Positions 49,502-58,195 are shown, numbered from the stretch's first letter. The stretch is 64,000 nt of DNA from Adlercreutzia murintestinalis (GCF_943192905.1 NZ_CALPCC010000010.1:1-64000); one strand, 5' to 3'. Numbers and translations are program-made. The notes: generated from the letters alone by a model not told the origin.

Positions 49502-50545
49502 TCAGGCCTCCTTGAAGAGCAGTATCGAGTTGGTTTTGTAAAAGGGCGTGTCCGCGTTTTCGGTAGGCACTGCTATACAGTAGAGCGTGTTGAACTTTCC
49601 GAGCAGAGACGGGCCGATGACGGCCTCCACCACGGTCACGCCCCCTTGGCTCAGCGTTGCGGTGCACGACCCTTCTCCATTCATTGCCACCGGCTGGTGG
49701 TCGAGGAAGAAGGCGATGCTGTAGTGCGCGCCGGGAGTGCCGCACAAGGTGAAGCGCACCGGCACCGGCTCGACAACGGGGAGGTTGTCGAACACCGTGC
49801 CGCCGCCGAGCGTGAAGGTGTAGTAGACCCCGTCATCCAGCGTGTCCAAGGTCACATCCGGCCATCCCGCCTGAGCCAGGTCGTTTTCCACGTACTGAGC
49901 CGTGGCCTTCTCCTCGTGCACGTTGCAGGATGAGAAGGCATCCACCGGACTCGGTGCTGCGGCTTTCGCGGGCGCGTCGGCGTCGAAGCGCATCTCCAAG
50001 CTGAGGGGAAGCGCATTGTGGTACCACCCGTAGCTGGACGTGCCTTCCATATCCGGCTGGAAGTCGGGGTTCGTGATGCTGACGATGGTTAGGCTCAGCG
50101 TTTCGCCTGCCTTTCCGCGCACCGGATCGAACAGGAAGGCGAGCTCTTGGTCTTCCGCCGCATCGAACGTGTGGCAGTAGGCGTAGTCGGACGACGGGTC
50201 GTCGGTGCGGTAGGGCTGGGGATTCCCATCCAGGAAGAGGAGGAAGCCCACGCTGTCCAAGTCGCCGGTGACGGAGAATCGATAGTCCAGGCGAAACTCG
50301 CCGCCATCGTAGGGGAGCGGCTCTCTTTCGCCGTCGTCGGATAGGGGCGGATTCGCGGCCTCGTGGCTGAGCATGGCCATGATGTTCGCATCCTCCTGCG
50401 CCTCCTTAAACGGATTCGCCGCATCGTTCGGCGCGGCCGCAGGGGTGTCTTCTGGAATGTCGTAGCCGGTGCAGGCGGACGCGGACAGAAGGGTTGCCCC
50501 GAGCAGCGCGGCCAGCGACGCGGCCAAGGCGGGTTTCATTCGCAT
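49502..50545 (-). CDS. Uncharacterised lipoprotein in two-component/ABC operon
   Basis: A 347-residue protein. The signal sequence ends in lipobox SASAC (Cys25). The mature part is beta-rich, with repeated FxxxGDLDSVGFLLFLDGNP- and PGAHYSIAFFLDHQPVAMNG-like segments, suggesting two Ig-like or jelly-roll domains. No enzyme motif is visible. GGAGG precedes ATG 50545. It lies between the histidine kinase and the propeller lipoprotein in the operon, and its partner function is unknown. Confidence 0.75.
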   Translation of the reverse strand: MRMKPALAASLAALLGATLLSASACTGYDIPEDTPAAAPNDAANPFKEAQEDANIMAMLSHEAANPPLSDDGEREPLPYDGGEFRLDYRFSVTGDLDSVGFLLFLDGNPQPYRTDDPSSDYAYCHTFDAAEDQELAFLFDPVRGKAGETLSLTIVSITNPDFQPDMEGTSSYGWYHNALPLSLEMRFDADAPAKAAAPSPVDAFSSCNVHEEKATAQYVENDLAQAGWPDVTLDTLDDGVYYTFTLGGGTVFDNLPVVEPVPVRFTLCGTPGAHYSIAFFLDHQPVAMNGEGSCTATLSQGGVTVVEAVIGPSLLGKFNTLYCIAVPTENADTPFYKTNSILLFKEA

Positions 50546-50666
50546 ACAGGACCTCCTTTGCGCCTTTCGCCCAAGCCTAGGGCGCAAAAGTCAAAAATCG
50601 GTCAAGCTGCGAGAGCTCGGCGATGTCGGTGCGCGCTGCCGAAGGTCGGCGGCGACGGCCTCTGCT

Positions 50667-51956
50667 TCAGCCGTCCGCGCTGCCCCTCCGAAGGTCTTCG
50701 ATTGCAATCAGGACCTTTGCGCGGGCGCCGCCATCGCTGTTCGACAGTTCCAGGGATCCCCCCAGCTTTCGGCAGAACACTCTGCTCGTGGCCAATCCCA
50801 GCCCCAAGTGGCCGTCGGAGGCATCTTCGGAGAGGAGCAGGGCGTCCTTCCTCCGAAGCACCGCTTTCGGAAAACCAGGGCCGTCATCGGTCACGGTGGC
50901 CGCCAGCAGCTCCCCCTCTTGGTGGAACTCGAGCGTGATGGTGGAACGGGCATAGCGAAGGGCGTTGCCCACGAGGTTCTCCAGAACGCGGTACAGAAGC
51001 TCGCCATCGAAGACGGCCGTGCACTCCGGCACAGAAACGCGATGGGTCAACCGCACGGAACCGTCGCGACACAGTGCGGCCAGGGAATCGCCGAGGTCCT
51101 CCAGAAACTCACGGAGGCGTTCCTCTTTGGGGCGAACCTCCAGATCTTCGATGGCTCCCACCTCGCGCACGACCTCGGTGTAGCGCCCCATGCGCTCGGC
51201 AGCGGCCCTCAGGTTGCCAAGCGCCCGGTCGAGCTCTTCGTCGGTCAGAAGGCCAGCCTTGCGACCTTCTTGCAGGTACTCCACGTAGCCTCCGACGATG
51301 GCAATCGGGTTGCGCAGATCGTGAGCCACCGACGCCTGAAGGGCCCGGCGCTGCTCCAGCATGTCCCACAGGAGGCGGTTGTTGTCGACGAGGGCCTGGC
51401 GCATGTCCTCGAAGGCGGTGCAGAGTTGGCCAAGCTCGTCAGTGGATTCGCAGTGCACCTGAAAGTCGAGGTCCTGGCGTTTGACGTGGGCGGTCGCGTC
51501 GGCGAGCGCGCGGATGGGCGGTTCCAGCTTCTTCCGATAGAACCACTGGCCCGCCAGGGCGATGCCGAGGAGGGCGAACAGGAGAGGCAGCCCGACCATG
51601 GCCGCCTGCGAGGCACGATAGGCGGCCTTCTCCCTGGCCGTGAGCATCGAGAAGCTCGACTCTATGCGGTCGACGGCATAGCTCGCTGTTTGGCCGGGGG
51701 CGTCTTCCGAGCCTTCCGGGACAAGATGGCCGAGCGGTTCCGGCTGGCCGCCGAGCTCAATGCGCTGGGTCGATTCCGAGACGCTGCCGTCGGGTGCAGT
51801 GGTTTTCTGGGTGAGCCATACCTCGTCGGAATCCGGCAGGATGGATTTCTGCAGCTGGTAACAGCCGAAGATCGCAAGGCCGCTGGCGAGGGACACGGCG
51901 AGCATGGTCACCGCCACGGCGCGGGCGAACTCCTTCTTAAGCGACCCCTTCTTCAT
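50667..51956 (-). CDS. Sensor histidine kinase
   Basis: A 429-residue membrane kinase with membrane segments at about 13-33 and 112-132 and an extracytoplasmic domain of about 80 residues between them. A HAMP domain follows, then HisKA with phosphoacceptor His212 (VAHDLRNPIAIVGGY), and HATPase motifs ENLVGNALRYA (N box), VTDDGPGFPK (G1) and GHLGLGLATSR (G2). The start ATG 51956 overlaps the response regulator stop. It is partner to that regulator and presumably controls this operon. The short sensor domain suggests sensing through the membrane or through the ABC components, as in antimicrobial-peptide systems. Confidence 0.9.
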   Translation of the reverse strand: MKKGSLKKEFARAVAVTMLAVSLASGLAIFGCYQLQKSILPDSDEVWLTQKTTAPDGSVSESTQRIELGGQPEPLGHLVPEGSEDAPGQTASYAVDRIESSFSMLTAREKAAYRASQAAMVGLPLLFALLGIALAGQWFYRKKLEPPIRALADATAHVKRQDLDFQVHCESTDELGQLCTAFEDMRQALVDNNRLLWDMLEQRRALQASVAHDLRNPIAIVGGYVEYLQEGRKAGLLTDEELDRALGNLRAAAERMGRYTEVVREVGAIEDLEVRPKEERLREFLEDLGDSLAALCRDGSVRLTHRVSVPECTAVFDGELLYRVLENLVGNALRYARSTITLEFHQEGELLAATVTDDGPGFPKAVLRRKDALLLSEDASDGHLGLGLATSRVFCRKLGGSLELSNSDGGARAKVLIAIEDLRRGSADG

Positions 51957-52627
51957 GCCTTCCACCGGTATCCCATTCCCCAGACCGTTTCGATGGGTTC
52001 GTTGCCGCAGGCCTCCGAGAGCTTCTGGCGGATTTTGCGCACGTGTTCTTTGACGACGCTGGCGTCTCCTTGGCCGTCGATGCCCCATACTGCCGCGTAG
52101 ATGCGCTCGCGGTCGAAGACCTGGTTGGGGTGCGACATCAGGAAATCAAGGATATCGAACTCGCGCTTCGAGAAGGTTATTTCCCGACCGTTTGCGAATG
52201 CCTTCCGATTGGACCGGTTGATGAGAATGCCCTGCGCTGCCACCACCTCCGATGCCGGGCGCTCGCGGGCCTCCCGGCGAAGGTGTGCTTCGATGCGCGC
52301 TGTCAGCTCTCGCAAGCTGAAGGGCTTCGTAATGTAGTCGTCCCCGCCGGCGGTCAAGCCGTCGACCTTGTCTTGTTCGGCGATGCGCGCCGTGAGAAAC
52401 AAGATGGGGCACCCTACGTGGTCCCTGATGGCTCGGCACAGCTGCAGCCCGTCCGTTCCCGGCATGCCGATATCCAGCAAGACAAGATCGGGCTTCATGC
52501 CCAGTTTCGCCAGAGCCTCATCCGCATCGTTCGCCTTGTAAACCAAGTACCCATGCTGGGTCAGGTGCGCGTCCAACAGGTCGGTGAGCATAGGTTCGTC
52601 GTCGACCACGAGAATCTTGTGGGTCAT
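51953..52627 (-). CDS. OmpR-family response regulator
   Basis: A 224-residue regulator. The receiver domain has acidic pair D9/D10, phospho-acceptor Asp52 (LVLLDIGMPG), Thr in LFLTARI and Lys in YITKPFS. The C-terminal winged helix (about 130-222) ends ETVWGMGYRWKA, typical of OmpR/PhoB. The start was placed at MTHKILVVDD, preceded by GGAGG. First gene of a seven-gene operon; an inverted repeat about 100 nt upstream (52724-52750) is a likely operator. Confidence 0.92.
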   Translation of the reverse strand: MTHKILVVDDEPMLTDLLDAHLTQHGYLVYKANDADEALAKLGMKPDLVLLDIGMPGTDGLQLCRAIRDHVGCPILFLTARIAEQDKVDGLTAGGDDYITKPFSLRELTARIEAHLRREARERPASEVVAAQGILINRSNRKAFANGREITFSKREFDILDFLMSHPNQVFDRERIYAAVWGIDGQGDASVVKEHVRKIRQKLSEACGNEPIETVWGMGYRWKA

Positions 52628-52723
52628 GCTGTTGCCTCCAATCCTATGAACCATAAGACGGGAAAGTCAAGAATCCGTCAAGTTCGCTGACTCCACCTGA
52701 AAGGTGATGCGACGATGATCTGC

Positions 52724-52750
52724 ATCATTTGCATTTGGGGCAAATGATGA
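52724..52750. promoter_or_regulatory. Inverted repeat between two-component operon and FtsX-like gene
   Basis: CATCATTTGC (52724-52733), spacer ATTTGGG, GCAAATGATG (52741-52750): a perfect 10-bp inverted repeat in the 258-bp divergent region. It may be a site for the OmpR-type regulator and serve both directions. Confidence 0.6.
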
Positions 52751-52885
52751 TGTTATCCCTGTCCTGCGTTCTGTGTCATATTAGGCGGGAAACCTTGCAA
52801 AAACGTTAGGCGCGCGTAAGGCGAATCGATGGCAGGAGGGCAGCTCGTTCCTTAAGTTGGTTCCAGTCCCAGATTGGAGCCGCCA

Positions 52886-54250
52886 ATGATATTGAAGCTA
52901 GCCGTGCGTAATGTGCTACGCTCGGCGCATGACTACTCGGTATACTTCGCCACGCTGGCCTTCGCGGCCTGCCTGCTGTACTCCTTCACGGCTTCGGGCG
53001 ACTACCTCCTGTCACTCGACCTGACCGCCGACCAGCGTGGCATATACGAGTCTGCCTCGATGATCACCCAGGCGTTCTCGGTGTTCTCGGCGCTCGTCTT
53101 CGCGTTCCTGGTGACCTACGCCAACCGCTTCATTCTGCGTCGCCGCTCCAGGGAGTTCGCCACCTATGGGATCATGGGGATGGAGCCGGCGACCATGGCG
53201 CGCATCCTGGTTTACGAGGGATGCGTCGCCGCCGTGGTCGCGCTTGCGGTTGGAATGCTCGTCGGGGTGCTCGCCTCTCCTCTCTTCGGGGCGGTCGCTG
53301 CCTTCGTCTTCGACGCCCCCTGGCAGCTCCTGTTCGTGTTCTCGGCCGATGCCGCCCTCTGGACCGCAGAATGCTTCGCCGGCCTCATGGTGCTCGCCCT
53401 TGCTCTGGAGGTCCGAAGCTTGCGCAAGCACTCGCTGCTCGAGTTGTTAGATGCTGACAGTACGCCCGAGCAGCCGAAGGGGACCGCTCGGCTTTCTGTG
53501 GGCTTCCAGACGCTGCTGGCAGTGGTCCTGCTCGCCGTTGTTTGGGGTTCGTGCCTGTTCCAGCCAGTGCAGTTCATCGTGTGGATCCTGCCCATGGGCG
53601 TCGCTGCTGTGCTGGCTACCGGAATGCTCTTCCGGGTCTGGGCCATCAGGCGCCCGGAACGGGCGCGCCGCCGCCCCGATCGGCTTTTAGTGGGCTTGCG
53701 CCTTTTTGATCTGCGCCAGTTGCAGGCTCGCATGTCCCTCAGTGCGAACGCGATGGCATGCACCTGCGTCCTCATTGCCGTGGCGGTCTGCATGATGGTC
53801 GCGGGCCTTGCGTTCAGCGTCGGCATGCGAGATGGATTCGGGCAGCTGAGCAGCCATACGCTGGCCCCCATCGGCTACGTCGGCATCTTCTATGGGATCA
53901 CGTTTCTGGTTGCGGCCGCCGCTGTGCTGGCTTTGCAGCAGCTTGCGGGTGCGGCTGACGACCGGCAGGCCTACCGCATGCTCGGAAACCTGGGCTGCGA
54001 CGCGGCCATGATGCGGAGAAGCATTCGATCCCAAGTTGGCACCTGCTTTGCGCTGCCGATGGCCTTCGCGCTCGTCCACGACGTCTTCGGCCTGGCCCTG
54101 GTGGCGTTTTTGGCCTATACGCTGGGCAGCGCTCAGTTTCCTGTCATCGTGGCGGGGGTCGTGGGGGTCACGGTCGCGCTGCTGGGCGTGTACTATCTCA
54201 TCACCTGCCGGGAGTGCGGCCGCATGCTCCTGCCGCAAGAGAGCGAGTGA
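52886..54250 (+). CDS. FtsX-like (BceB-type) permease
   Basis: A 454-residue membrane protein of the FtsX family. It opens with LKLAVRNVLRSAHDYSVYFA, and RRRSREFATYGIMGMEPATM is the cytoplasmic coupling segment repeated in BceB-like permeases; the C-terminal half repeats it (DRQAYRMLGNLGCDAAMMRR). BceB proteins usually have 10 helices, a large extracellular domain and about 600-650 residues; here the sensor domain is lacking. No ATPase gene adjoins, so it is an orphan or uses the ATPase at 47452. It is divergent from the two-component operon, a neighbourhood that fits peptide-antibiotic response. Confidence 0.8.
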   Translation: MILKLAVRNVLRSAHDYSVYFATLAFAACLLYSFTASGDYLLSLDLTADQRGIYESASMITQAFSVFSALVFAFLVTYANRFILRRRSREFATYGIMGMEPATMARILVYEGCVAAVVALAVGMLVGVLASPLFGAVAAFVFDAPWQLLFVFSADAALWTAECFAGLMVLALALEVRSLRKHSLLELLDADSTPEQPKGTARLSVGFQTLLAVVLLAVVWGSCLFQPVQFIVWILPMGVAAVLATGMLFRVWAIRRPERARRRPDRLLVGLRLFDLRQLQARMSLSANAMACTCVLIAVAVCMMVAGLAFSVGMRDGFGQLSSHTLAPIGYVGIFYGITFLVAAAAVLALQQLAGAADDRQAYRMLGNLGCDAAMMRRSIRSQVGTCFALPMAFALVHDVFGLALVAFLAYTLGSAQFPVIVAGVVGVTVALLGVYYLITCRECGRMLLPQESE

Positions 54251-54335
54251 GCCGCGTGAGTCAAGGGAACTGTCCCTTTGACTCCCAAGAGAGCGAGTGA
54301 GCTGCGTGAGTCAAGGGAACTGTCCCCCTGACTCA
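54236..54335 (+). repeat. REP family B, tandem 50-bp duplication
   Basis: Two 50-bp units (54236-54285 and 54286-54335) each contain GAGTCAAGGGAACTGTCCC followed by a TTTGACTC or CCTGACTC inverse. The first unit overlaps the last codons and stop of the FtsX-like gene. This hairpin type, GAGTCA...GGGACAG, differs from family A but shares its GGGAAC/CTGTCCC centre. Confidence 0.8.
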
Positions 54336-54376
54336 CGCGTTCCCAAACAGCAGGACGCTCGTTTACGCACCATCAG

Positions 54377-54994
54377 CTAGCGCAGCGCGTTGACGATGAG
54401 CGTGAGGACGAATGCGATGATCAACCCGATTCCTGCACCGCAGATGAGCTTCGTAAGGTTGGACATCCATGGATTGCGTCGCGAAAGGGCTTCGCTGTCC
54501 TCGGGTATATCCTCCCCGTCCATGAACGCGCTGATTTCGCGGTATGTCACGAGGTCATGGCTCTTCTTTATCCGCTCGATTCTCACCGAGAGCACGAGCG
54601 AGGGAATCCAGAAGGCAACCATGGCGGCTATTCCCGCAAGAGAGCCCGTCGACATATATGGTATAGGCGCGGGATCCTTCCAGACAGCGTTAAGCCCGAC
54701 CATGCAGGCAATGCCCATGAGTATGAGCATGACCGATCCAACGGCCATCCTCTCCATCACCACCGCATCCTTGCTGACCATCTCTTTCATCGAAACCACG
54801 TCTCCTTTCACGAGTTCGTCTATGGAGACGCCGAAGAGCCGGCTGAGCAGCATGAGGCTTTGCACGTCGGGGTAGGTCTTGCCGTTTTCCCAGCTGGACA
54901 TGGTTTGCCGCGACACGAAGATCGCGTGCGCGACATCTTCCTGGGATAAACCCAGCCGCTTCCGATTCGCCTTCAAGTGTTCGGGCAGTTCCAT
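54377..54994 (-). CDS. XRE-family regulator with membrane domain
   Basis: A 205-residue protein. The N-terminal HTH (about 7-62) is LKANRKRLGLSQEDVAHAIF, VSRQTMSSWENGKTYPDVQS and the usual FGVSIDELVKGD. Two membrane segments (about 85-105 and 118-138), a cytoplasmic loop and a third segment at the C-terminus (about 183-203) follow. Such membrane-bound XRE proteins are common in Gram-positive bacteria and may sense the envelope. The start ATG 54994 follows a G-rich site; a longer frame has no better signal. It is monocistronic. Confidence 0.85.
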   Translation of the reverse strand: MELPEHLKANRKRLGLSQEDVAHAIFVSRQTMSSWENGKTYPDVQSLMLLSRLFGVSIDELVKGDVVSMKEMVSKDAVVMERMAVGSVMLILMGIACMVGLNAVWKDPAPIPYMSTGSLAGIAAMVAFWIPSLVLSVRIERIKKSHDLVTYREISAFMDGEDIPEDSEALSRRNPWMSNLTKLICGAGIGLIIAFVLTLIVNALR

Positions 54995-55068
54995 CGACGC
55001 CCCCTTTCCGAGACGAGGTTCCCATTCGACATGCGACGATACCACCAAGATGGCTTTACATCGCTGAT

Positions 55069-55260
55069 TTGAAGGTCACCAGAGATGTCAAAAGGTCCTT
55101 ACATAAGTCCCTGAACTGGGCACATGGAAATAATATTCGCTCCCTTTCGCCCTTCTTAGGATTCCTAGCCACGCAAGATGCAGAATGCCTAGACGCAGGA
55201 AAGCCAGATATTTCAATTATCATTGAGAGCCTAAGACGATGCCTGGATTACCTGTTGTAG
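55069..55260 (+). other. Short open frame, doubtful
   Basis: A 63-codon frame from TTG to TAG with protein-like composition (SLNWAHGNNIRSLSPFLGFL, then SIIIESLRRCLDYLL). It overlaps the 3' end of the DUF1648 gene on the other strand by 30 nt and resembles no family. It might be a remnant or chance. The region is lower in GC than the flanks. Confidence 0.25.
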
Positions 55261-55605
55261 CCAGAAAGCAATTATTCCCATCCAGACGAGAACCATGAAG
55301 ATAGCAGTTCCGCAGAGAAACGGGCGTGTCGCCTTACGGCTAATGCCATGAACAAAGCCAAGGTCGTATAGCTTGTTGCTGAATACATAGCTAAGTGCAA
55401 GCAATACGTTGCAGCCACTCATTATGAGCGAGATGGGAAACATTTCCCATGGTGTGCCATAGCGGTCGATTTCACCGTGCGCATTCCAGTGCATGGGGAT
55501 TTCGACATTCGGCTGAAATTGCGCAATGGCGATGAGGGAAGCGCCCACGGGCATCGCTACGACGACAATCCAGAAAAGGATTATGAGAAGCTTTTTTAGG
55601 GACAT
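55231..55605 (-). CDS. DUF1648 membrane protein (SdpI N-terminal-like)
   Basis: A 124-residue protein with three membrane segments. The motif FQPNVEIPMHWNAHGEIDRY is the DUF1648 signature (P-x-H-x-x-x-x-G-x-x-D), found in the immunity/signalling protein SdpI and in small membrane proteins. The start ATG 55605 lies after a weak AAGG. Function is unknown; a role in envelope stress or toxin immunity is possible by analogy only. Confidence 0.78.
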   Translation of the reverse strand: MSLKKLLIILFWIVVVAMPVGASLIAIAQFQPNVEIPMHWNAHGEIDRYGTPWEMFPISLIMSGCNVLLALSYVFSNKLYDLGFVHGISRKATRPFLCGTAIFMVLVWMGIIAFWLQQVIQASS

Positions 55606-55773
55606 CGTGTGCGGCCTTCGCTTGAGGATGCCGCCATTATAGTACAGGTGGAAACGAGGACAGAAGCGGCAAAAGGTTGAGATCGTCATCGGTATCGTGG
55701 CTTCAAGAACGAGCACGCTTCCGAAGCAAAACCATGCTGAAATTGCTGTGCGCTGAAATTCATATCGGATAAT

Positions 55774-56226
55774 TCAGTCCACATCAGAAAGGCTCATATA
55801 TAAAAGCGGATAAGGATTCCCCTGTTCGTCAAGGTCTGTCCGTTTGTAAACGTGAAAGCCCATGTGTTCATAAAATCCCCTTGCCAGCGGGTTCTGTTCA
55901 TTAACTGCCAGCCGCTCTACGGCATAATTTTCAATCCCATATTGGATTAGGCGTTTCCCCAATCCCTTTCCTCTTTCCTCTGGTGAAATAAACAGCATTT
56001 CCAGTGTGCCGTCCTCAATTCCCATAAAGGCAACGGGGCAATCCGTGTCATCTTCCGCAATCATCAAATGGGCAATTCCGTTCAACGCCTGCGGGACATA
56101 TTCTTTGATACTCTTGATTTCATCGTCTGACAAAAACAGGTGGGTGGCTCGCACAGAGCCTTCCCATACTTCCAGCAACCGATTGATTAAATCCGGCGTC
56201 CTGTCCGTTACTTCAAGTATTTTCAT
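55774..56226 (-). CDS. GNAT N-acetyltransferase (YjaB-like), low GC
   Basis: A 150-residue acetyltransferase, complete from LLEVWEGSVRATHLFLSDDE to GNPYPLLYMSL. The acetyl-CoA loop is SPEERGKGLGKRLI and the C-terminal signature is AVNEQNPLARGFYEHMGF. It belongs to the same family as the remnant at 24300-24826 but is much lower in GC and uses AT-rich codons, unlike its neighbours, so it is probably a recent acquisition from a Firmicute. The start ATG 56226 is preceded by GGAGAAGAAAGAGAAA. It is monocistronic. Confidence 0.82.
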   Translation of the reverse strand: MKILEVTDRTPDLINRLLEVWEGSVRATHLFLSDDEIKSIKEYVPQALNGIAHLMIAEDDTDCPVAFMGIEDGTLEMLFISPEERGKGLGKRLIQYGIENYAVERLAVNEQNPLARGFYEHMGFHVYKRTDLDEQGNPYPLLYMSLSDVD

Positions 56227-56334
56227 TTTCTCTTTCTTCTCCGTGATATGTGTGATTTCATAAAATCTGATTTGGAGCCTATCCGTATCAAACACTGTTT
56301 TTCTTCTTCCGCCAAGCGGTGATAAGGGATGGAA

Positions 56335-56403
56335 TGACGCGGGACGGGGATAATGTCATCATGTGCCGCTTCGGCTAGATGACGTCATCCCCATCCCGTG
56401 TCA
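56335..56403. repeat. REP family C, complete hairpin
   Basis: TGACGCGGGACGGGGATAAT then GTCATC (56335-56360) pairs with 56378-56403 (4 mismatches or wobbles in 26), loop of 17 nt containing GCCGCTTCGGC. It lies 5 nt beyond the stop of the GrpB-like gene. Confidence 0.8.
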
Positions 56404-56408
56404 CTCTC

Positions 56409-56990
56409 TCAGTAGCGCTCGCCGTAGGCGCGACGTGCCTCAGCGGTGTATTTTTTCACGAAGGCGGCCTTCTCTTCAGTGTAGGCATCGCGGTCATGCT
56501 CGTATTGCTTCCAAAGAGTTAGCTTCAACTCCTGATATTCCTGCGCGATATCGGGACGATCGTTCAGGTAGTCCCTAAAATAGAGTTCATCATCGTCGCC
56601 GCGGTAGCGAAGATGTACGTGGTACACCTTCTCCGCGAAACCTTGCGGGGTATAGCCGTAATTGAGCGAGATGCGCCCCGGCTCGGACTTCATGCATATG
56701 AATCCCTGACGCTCAAGCTCTTCGGAGACGGCTTCAAGGTCTTCGTCTGCATCGACTTCAATGAGGATATCCACGATATCCTTCGACCAGATCCCCTCGA
56801 TGGCAGTGCTCCCGATGTGACTTATGCGCAGACCTTCGATGTCATGCAAGATACGCAGTAGACGCTCTTCCATTTCGTCGTATTGCCGCATCCAGCCCTC
56901 ACGCGGCGCAACCAAAGATATCGAGAACAGCACCCAAAGTTCCTCCAGGCTCATGGAGGTGAGCGGATTATTTTCCGCCACTGCGCTCAT
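56409..56990 (-). CDS. GrpB family (UPF0157) protein
   Basis: A 193-residue protein of the GrpB/UPF0157 nucleotidyltransferase-like family: RISHIGSTAIEGIWSKDIVD followed by ILIEV carries the G-S-T-A-x-x-G...D-I-x-(I/V) motif with a conserved acidic pair. VYHVHLRYRGDDDELYFRDY and RAYGERY at the C-terminus complete it. Possible role: nucleotidyl transfer to an unknown acceptor. The start overlaps the stop of the HxlR gene by 4 nt, so the pair is co-transcribed. Confidence 0.82.
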   Translation of the reverse strand: MSAVAENNPLTSMSLEELWVLFSISLVAPREGWMRQYDEMEERLLRILHDIEGLRISHIGSTAIEGIWSKDIVDILIEVDADEDLEAVSEELERQGFICMKSEPGRISLNYGYTPQGFAEKVYHVHLRYRGDDDELYFRDYLNDRPDIAQEYQELKLTLWKQYEHDRDAYTEEKAAFVKKYTAEARRAYGERY

Positions 56991-57319
56991 AGCCCCAACT
57001 CCTCCTCGCCCCACTGCTTCATGGCGAGCAGGATGGGAACGAAGCTCTCGCCCTGTGCGGTCAGCGTGTACTCAACTCGTGGCGGCACCTCACCATAGTC
57101 GATACGTTCAAGGAAGCCGTCGTCGACCAATTCTTTGAGTTGCTTCGAGAGCGTCGATTCGGAGATGTTGCCGATACAGCGCCGAAGCTGCCCGAAATGG
57201 CGAATGTCCTTGAGCGCCACGTAGAACAGGATTTCTATCTTCCATTTGCCGCCGATCATGCGCTGGATGGTGGAGACAGACTTGCATCTCTCCACTTCCG
57301 CACCTTGCCTTCGCGCCAC
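56987..57319 (-). CDS. HxlR family transcriptional regulator
   Basis: A 110-residue winged-helix protein. CKSVSTIQRMIGGKWKIEIL is the HxlR opening with its conserved Cys, FGQLRRCIGNISESTLSKQL is the recognition HTH, and the wing is PPRVEYTLTAQGESF. The start was placed at GTG 57319, six nucleotides after GGGAGGG; extending to 57415 adds 32 unlikely residues. HxlR proteins often respond to aldehydes or thiols. It is first in an operon with the GrpB-like gene. Confidence 0.85.
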   Translation of the reverse strand: MARRQGAEVERCKSVSTIQRMIGGKWKIEILFYVALKDIRHFGQLRRCIGNISESTLSKQLKELVDDGFLERIDYGEVPPRVEYTLTAQGESFVPILLAMKQWGEEELGL

Positions 57320-57560
57320 TTTTTCCCTCCCGATGTGCTGTATAAAAGGATAGTACTCCAAAGATAGCAGCAATATGTGGATGATCGGATGACATTGGAT
57401 GTGTTCTAGTGTCATCCTAGTATCGGCGAGTGTGCGGAATAGGGACCGAGATCACCGGATTCATCTATGAATACGCTTAAGTCGGACATGTTGATCCCTA
57501 AAGACAAGAGCAAAAGAGCAGATATTGAACGAGGGATAACATCATCGTTTGTTCCATGGA

Positions 57561-58175
57561 TCAGCGCGTTTTGGCGCATTGCTCTACGAAGTTGCGTACG
57601 ATGCGCTTGGTTTCTTGCCGGCGAGCGTGTGACGGGTCAGTGAGCAGCGCAAGCGCAAGTCCGTCGAGCAGGCCGTGGAGGTGCATGGCTTCGAGTCTGA
57701 TATCGCGGTCTTCCTTGGGGGATTCGGGGCCGTTCAGTTCTCGTATGCATCTTAGGCAGAATCGCTCAAGGGCGCTGTTCATCTGTCGGCTATAGCTGCC
57801 GAGACCTTCGTCCGTGAGCGCAGCTGTCGAAAAGGCGGCCCAAATGCGCGCCTCTTTCTCTCGCTCGGCGTCCAAAGGCAGCGTCTCCATCAGAAGCCCT
57901 GCAATGGCAGCTGTTTTGTCGCCAGCGCGAACAGGCAATCCTTCGGCATCGTTGAGGCGCGTGGTCACGCGTTGTACGACAAGCTCCATGGCGAAGCGCT
58001 TGAGTTCCTCTTGCGTGCGGAATGAGTGCTGTATCGAGCCAACCGAGAGGCCGCATTCGGCAGCGACCGCGCGTATCGTGGCGCGTTCGAGCCCCTGGTC
58101 GGCAGCGATGTTCCATACCGCCTCCGCGATGCGCTCGCGGCGCTTTTCCTCATTGACCAGCTTCGGCATTTCCAT
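57561..58175 (-). CDS. TetR/AcrR family regulator
   Basis: A 204-residue TetR protein. The HTH is at about residues 28-50 (ATIRAVAAECGLSVGSIQHS then F), with the BetI-like C-terminal domain (TetR_C_6 type, ARIWAAFSTAALTDEGLGSY). The start was set at MEMPKLVNEEKRRERIAEAV after AAGGGGG. It is divergent from a 183-residue membrane protein gene, with two operator-like palindromes in the 63-nt gap (58196-58225), so both are probably repressed together. Confidence 0.86.
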   Translation of the reverse strand: MEMPKLVNEEKRRERIAEAVWNIAADQGLERATIRAVAAECGLSVGSIQHSFRTQEELKRFAMELVVQRVTTRLNDAEGLPVRAGDKTAAIAGLLMETLPLDAEREKEARIWAAFSTAALTDEGLGSYSRQMNSALERFCLRCIRELNGPESPKEDRDIRLEAMHLHGLLDGLALALLTDPSHARRQETKRIVRNFVEQCAKTR

Positions 58176-58195
58176 TCGCCCCCTTTTCTGGTTAT

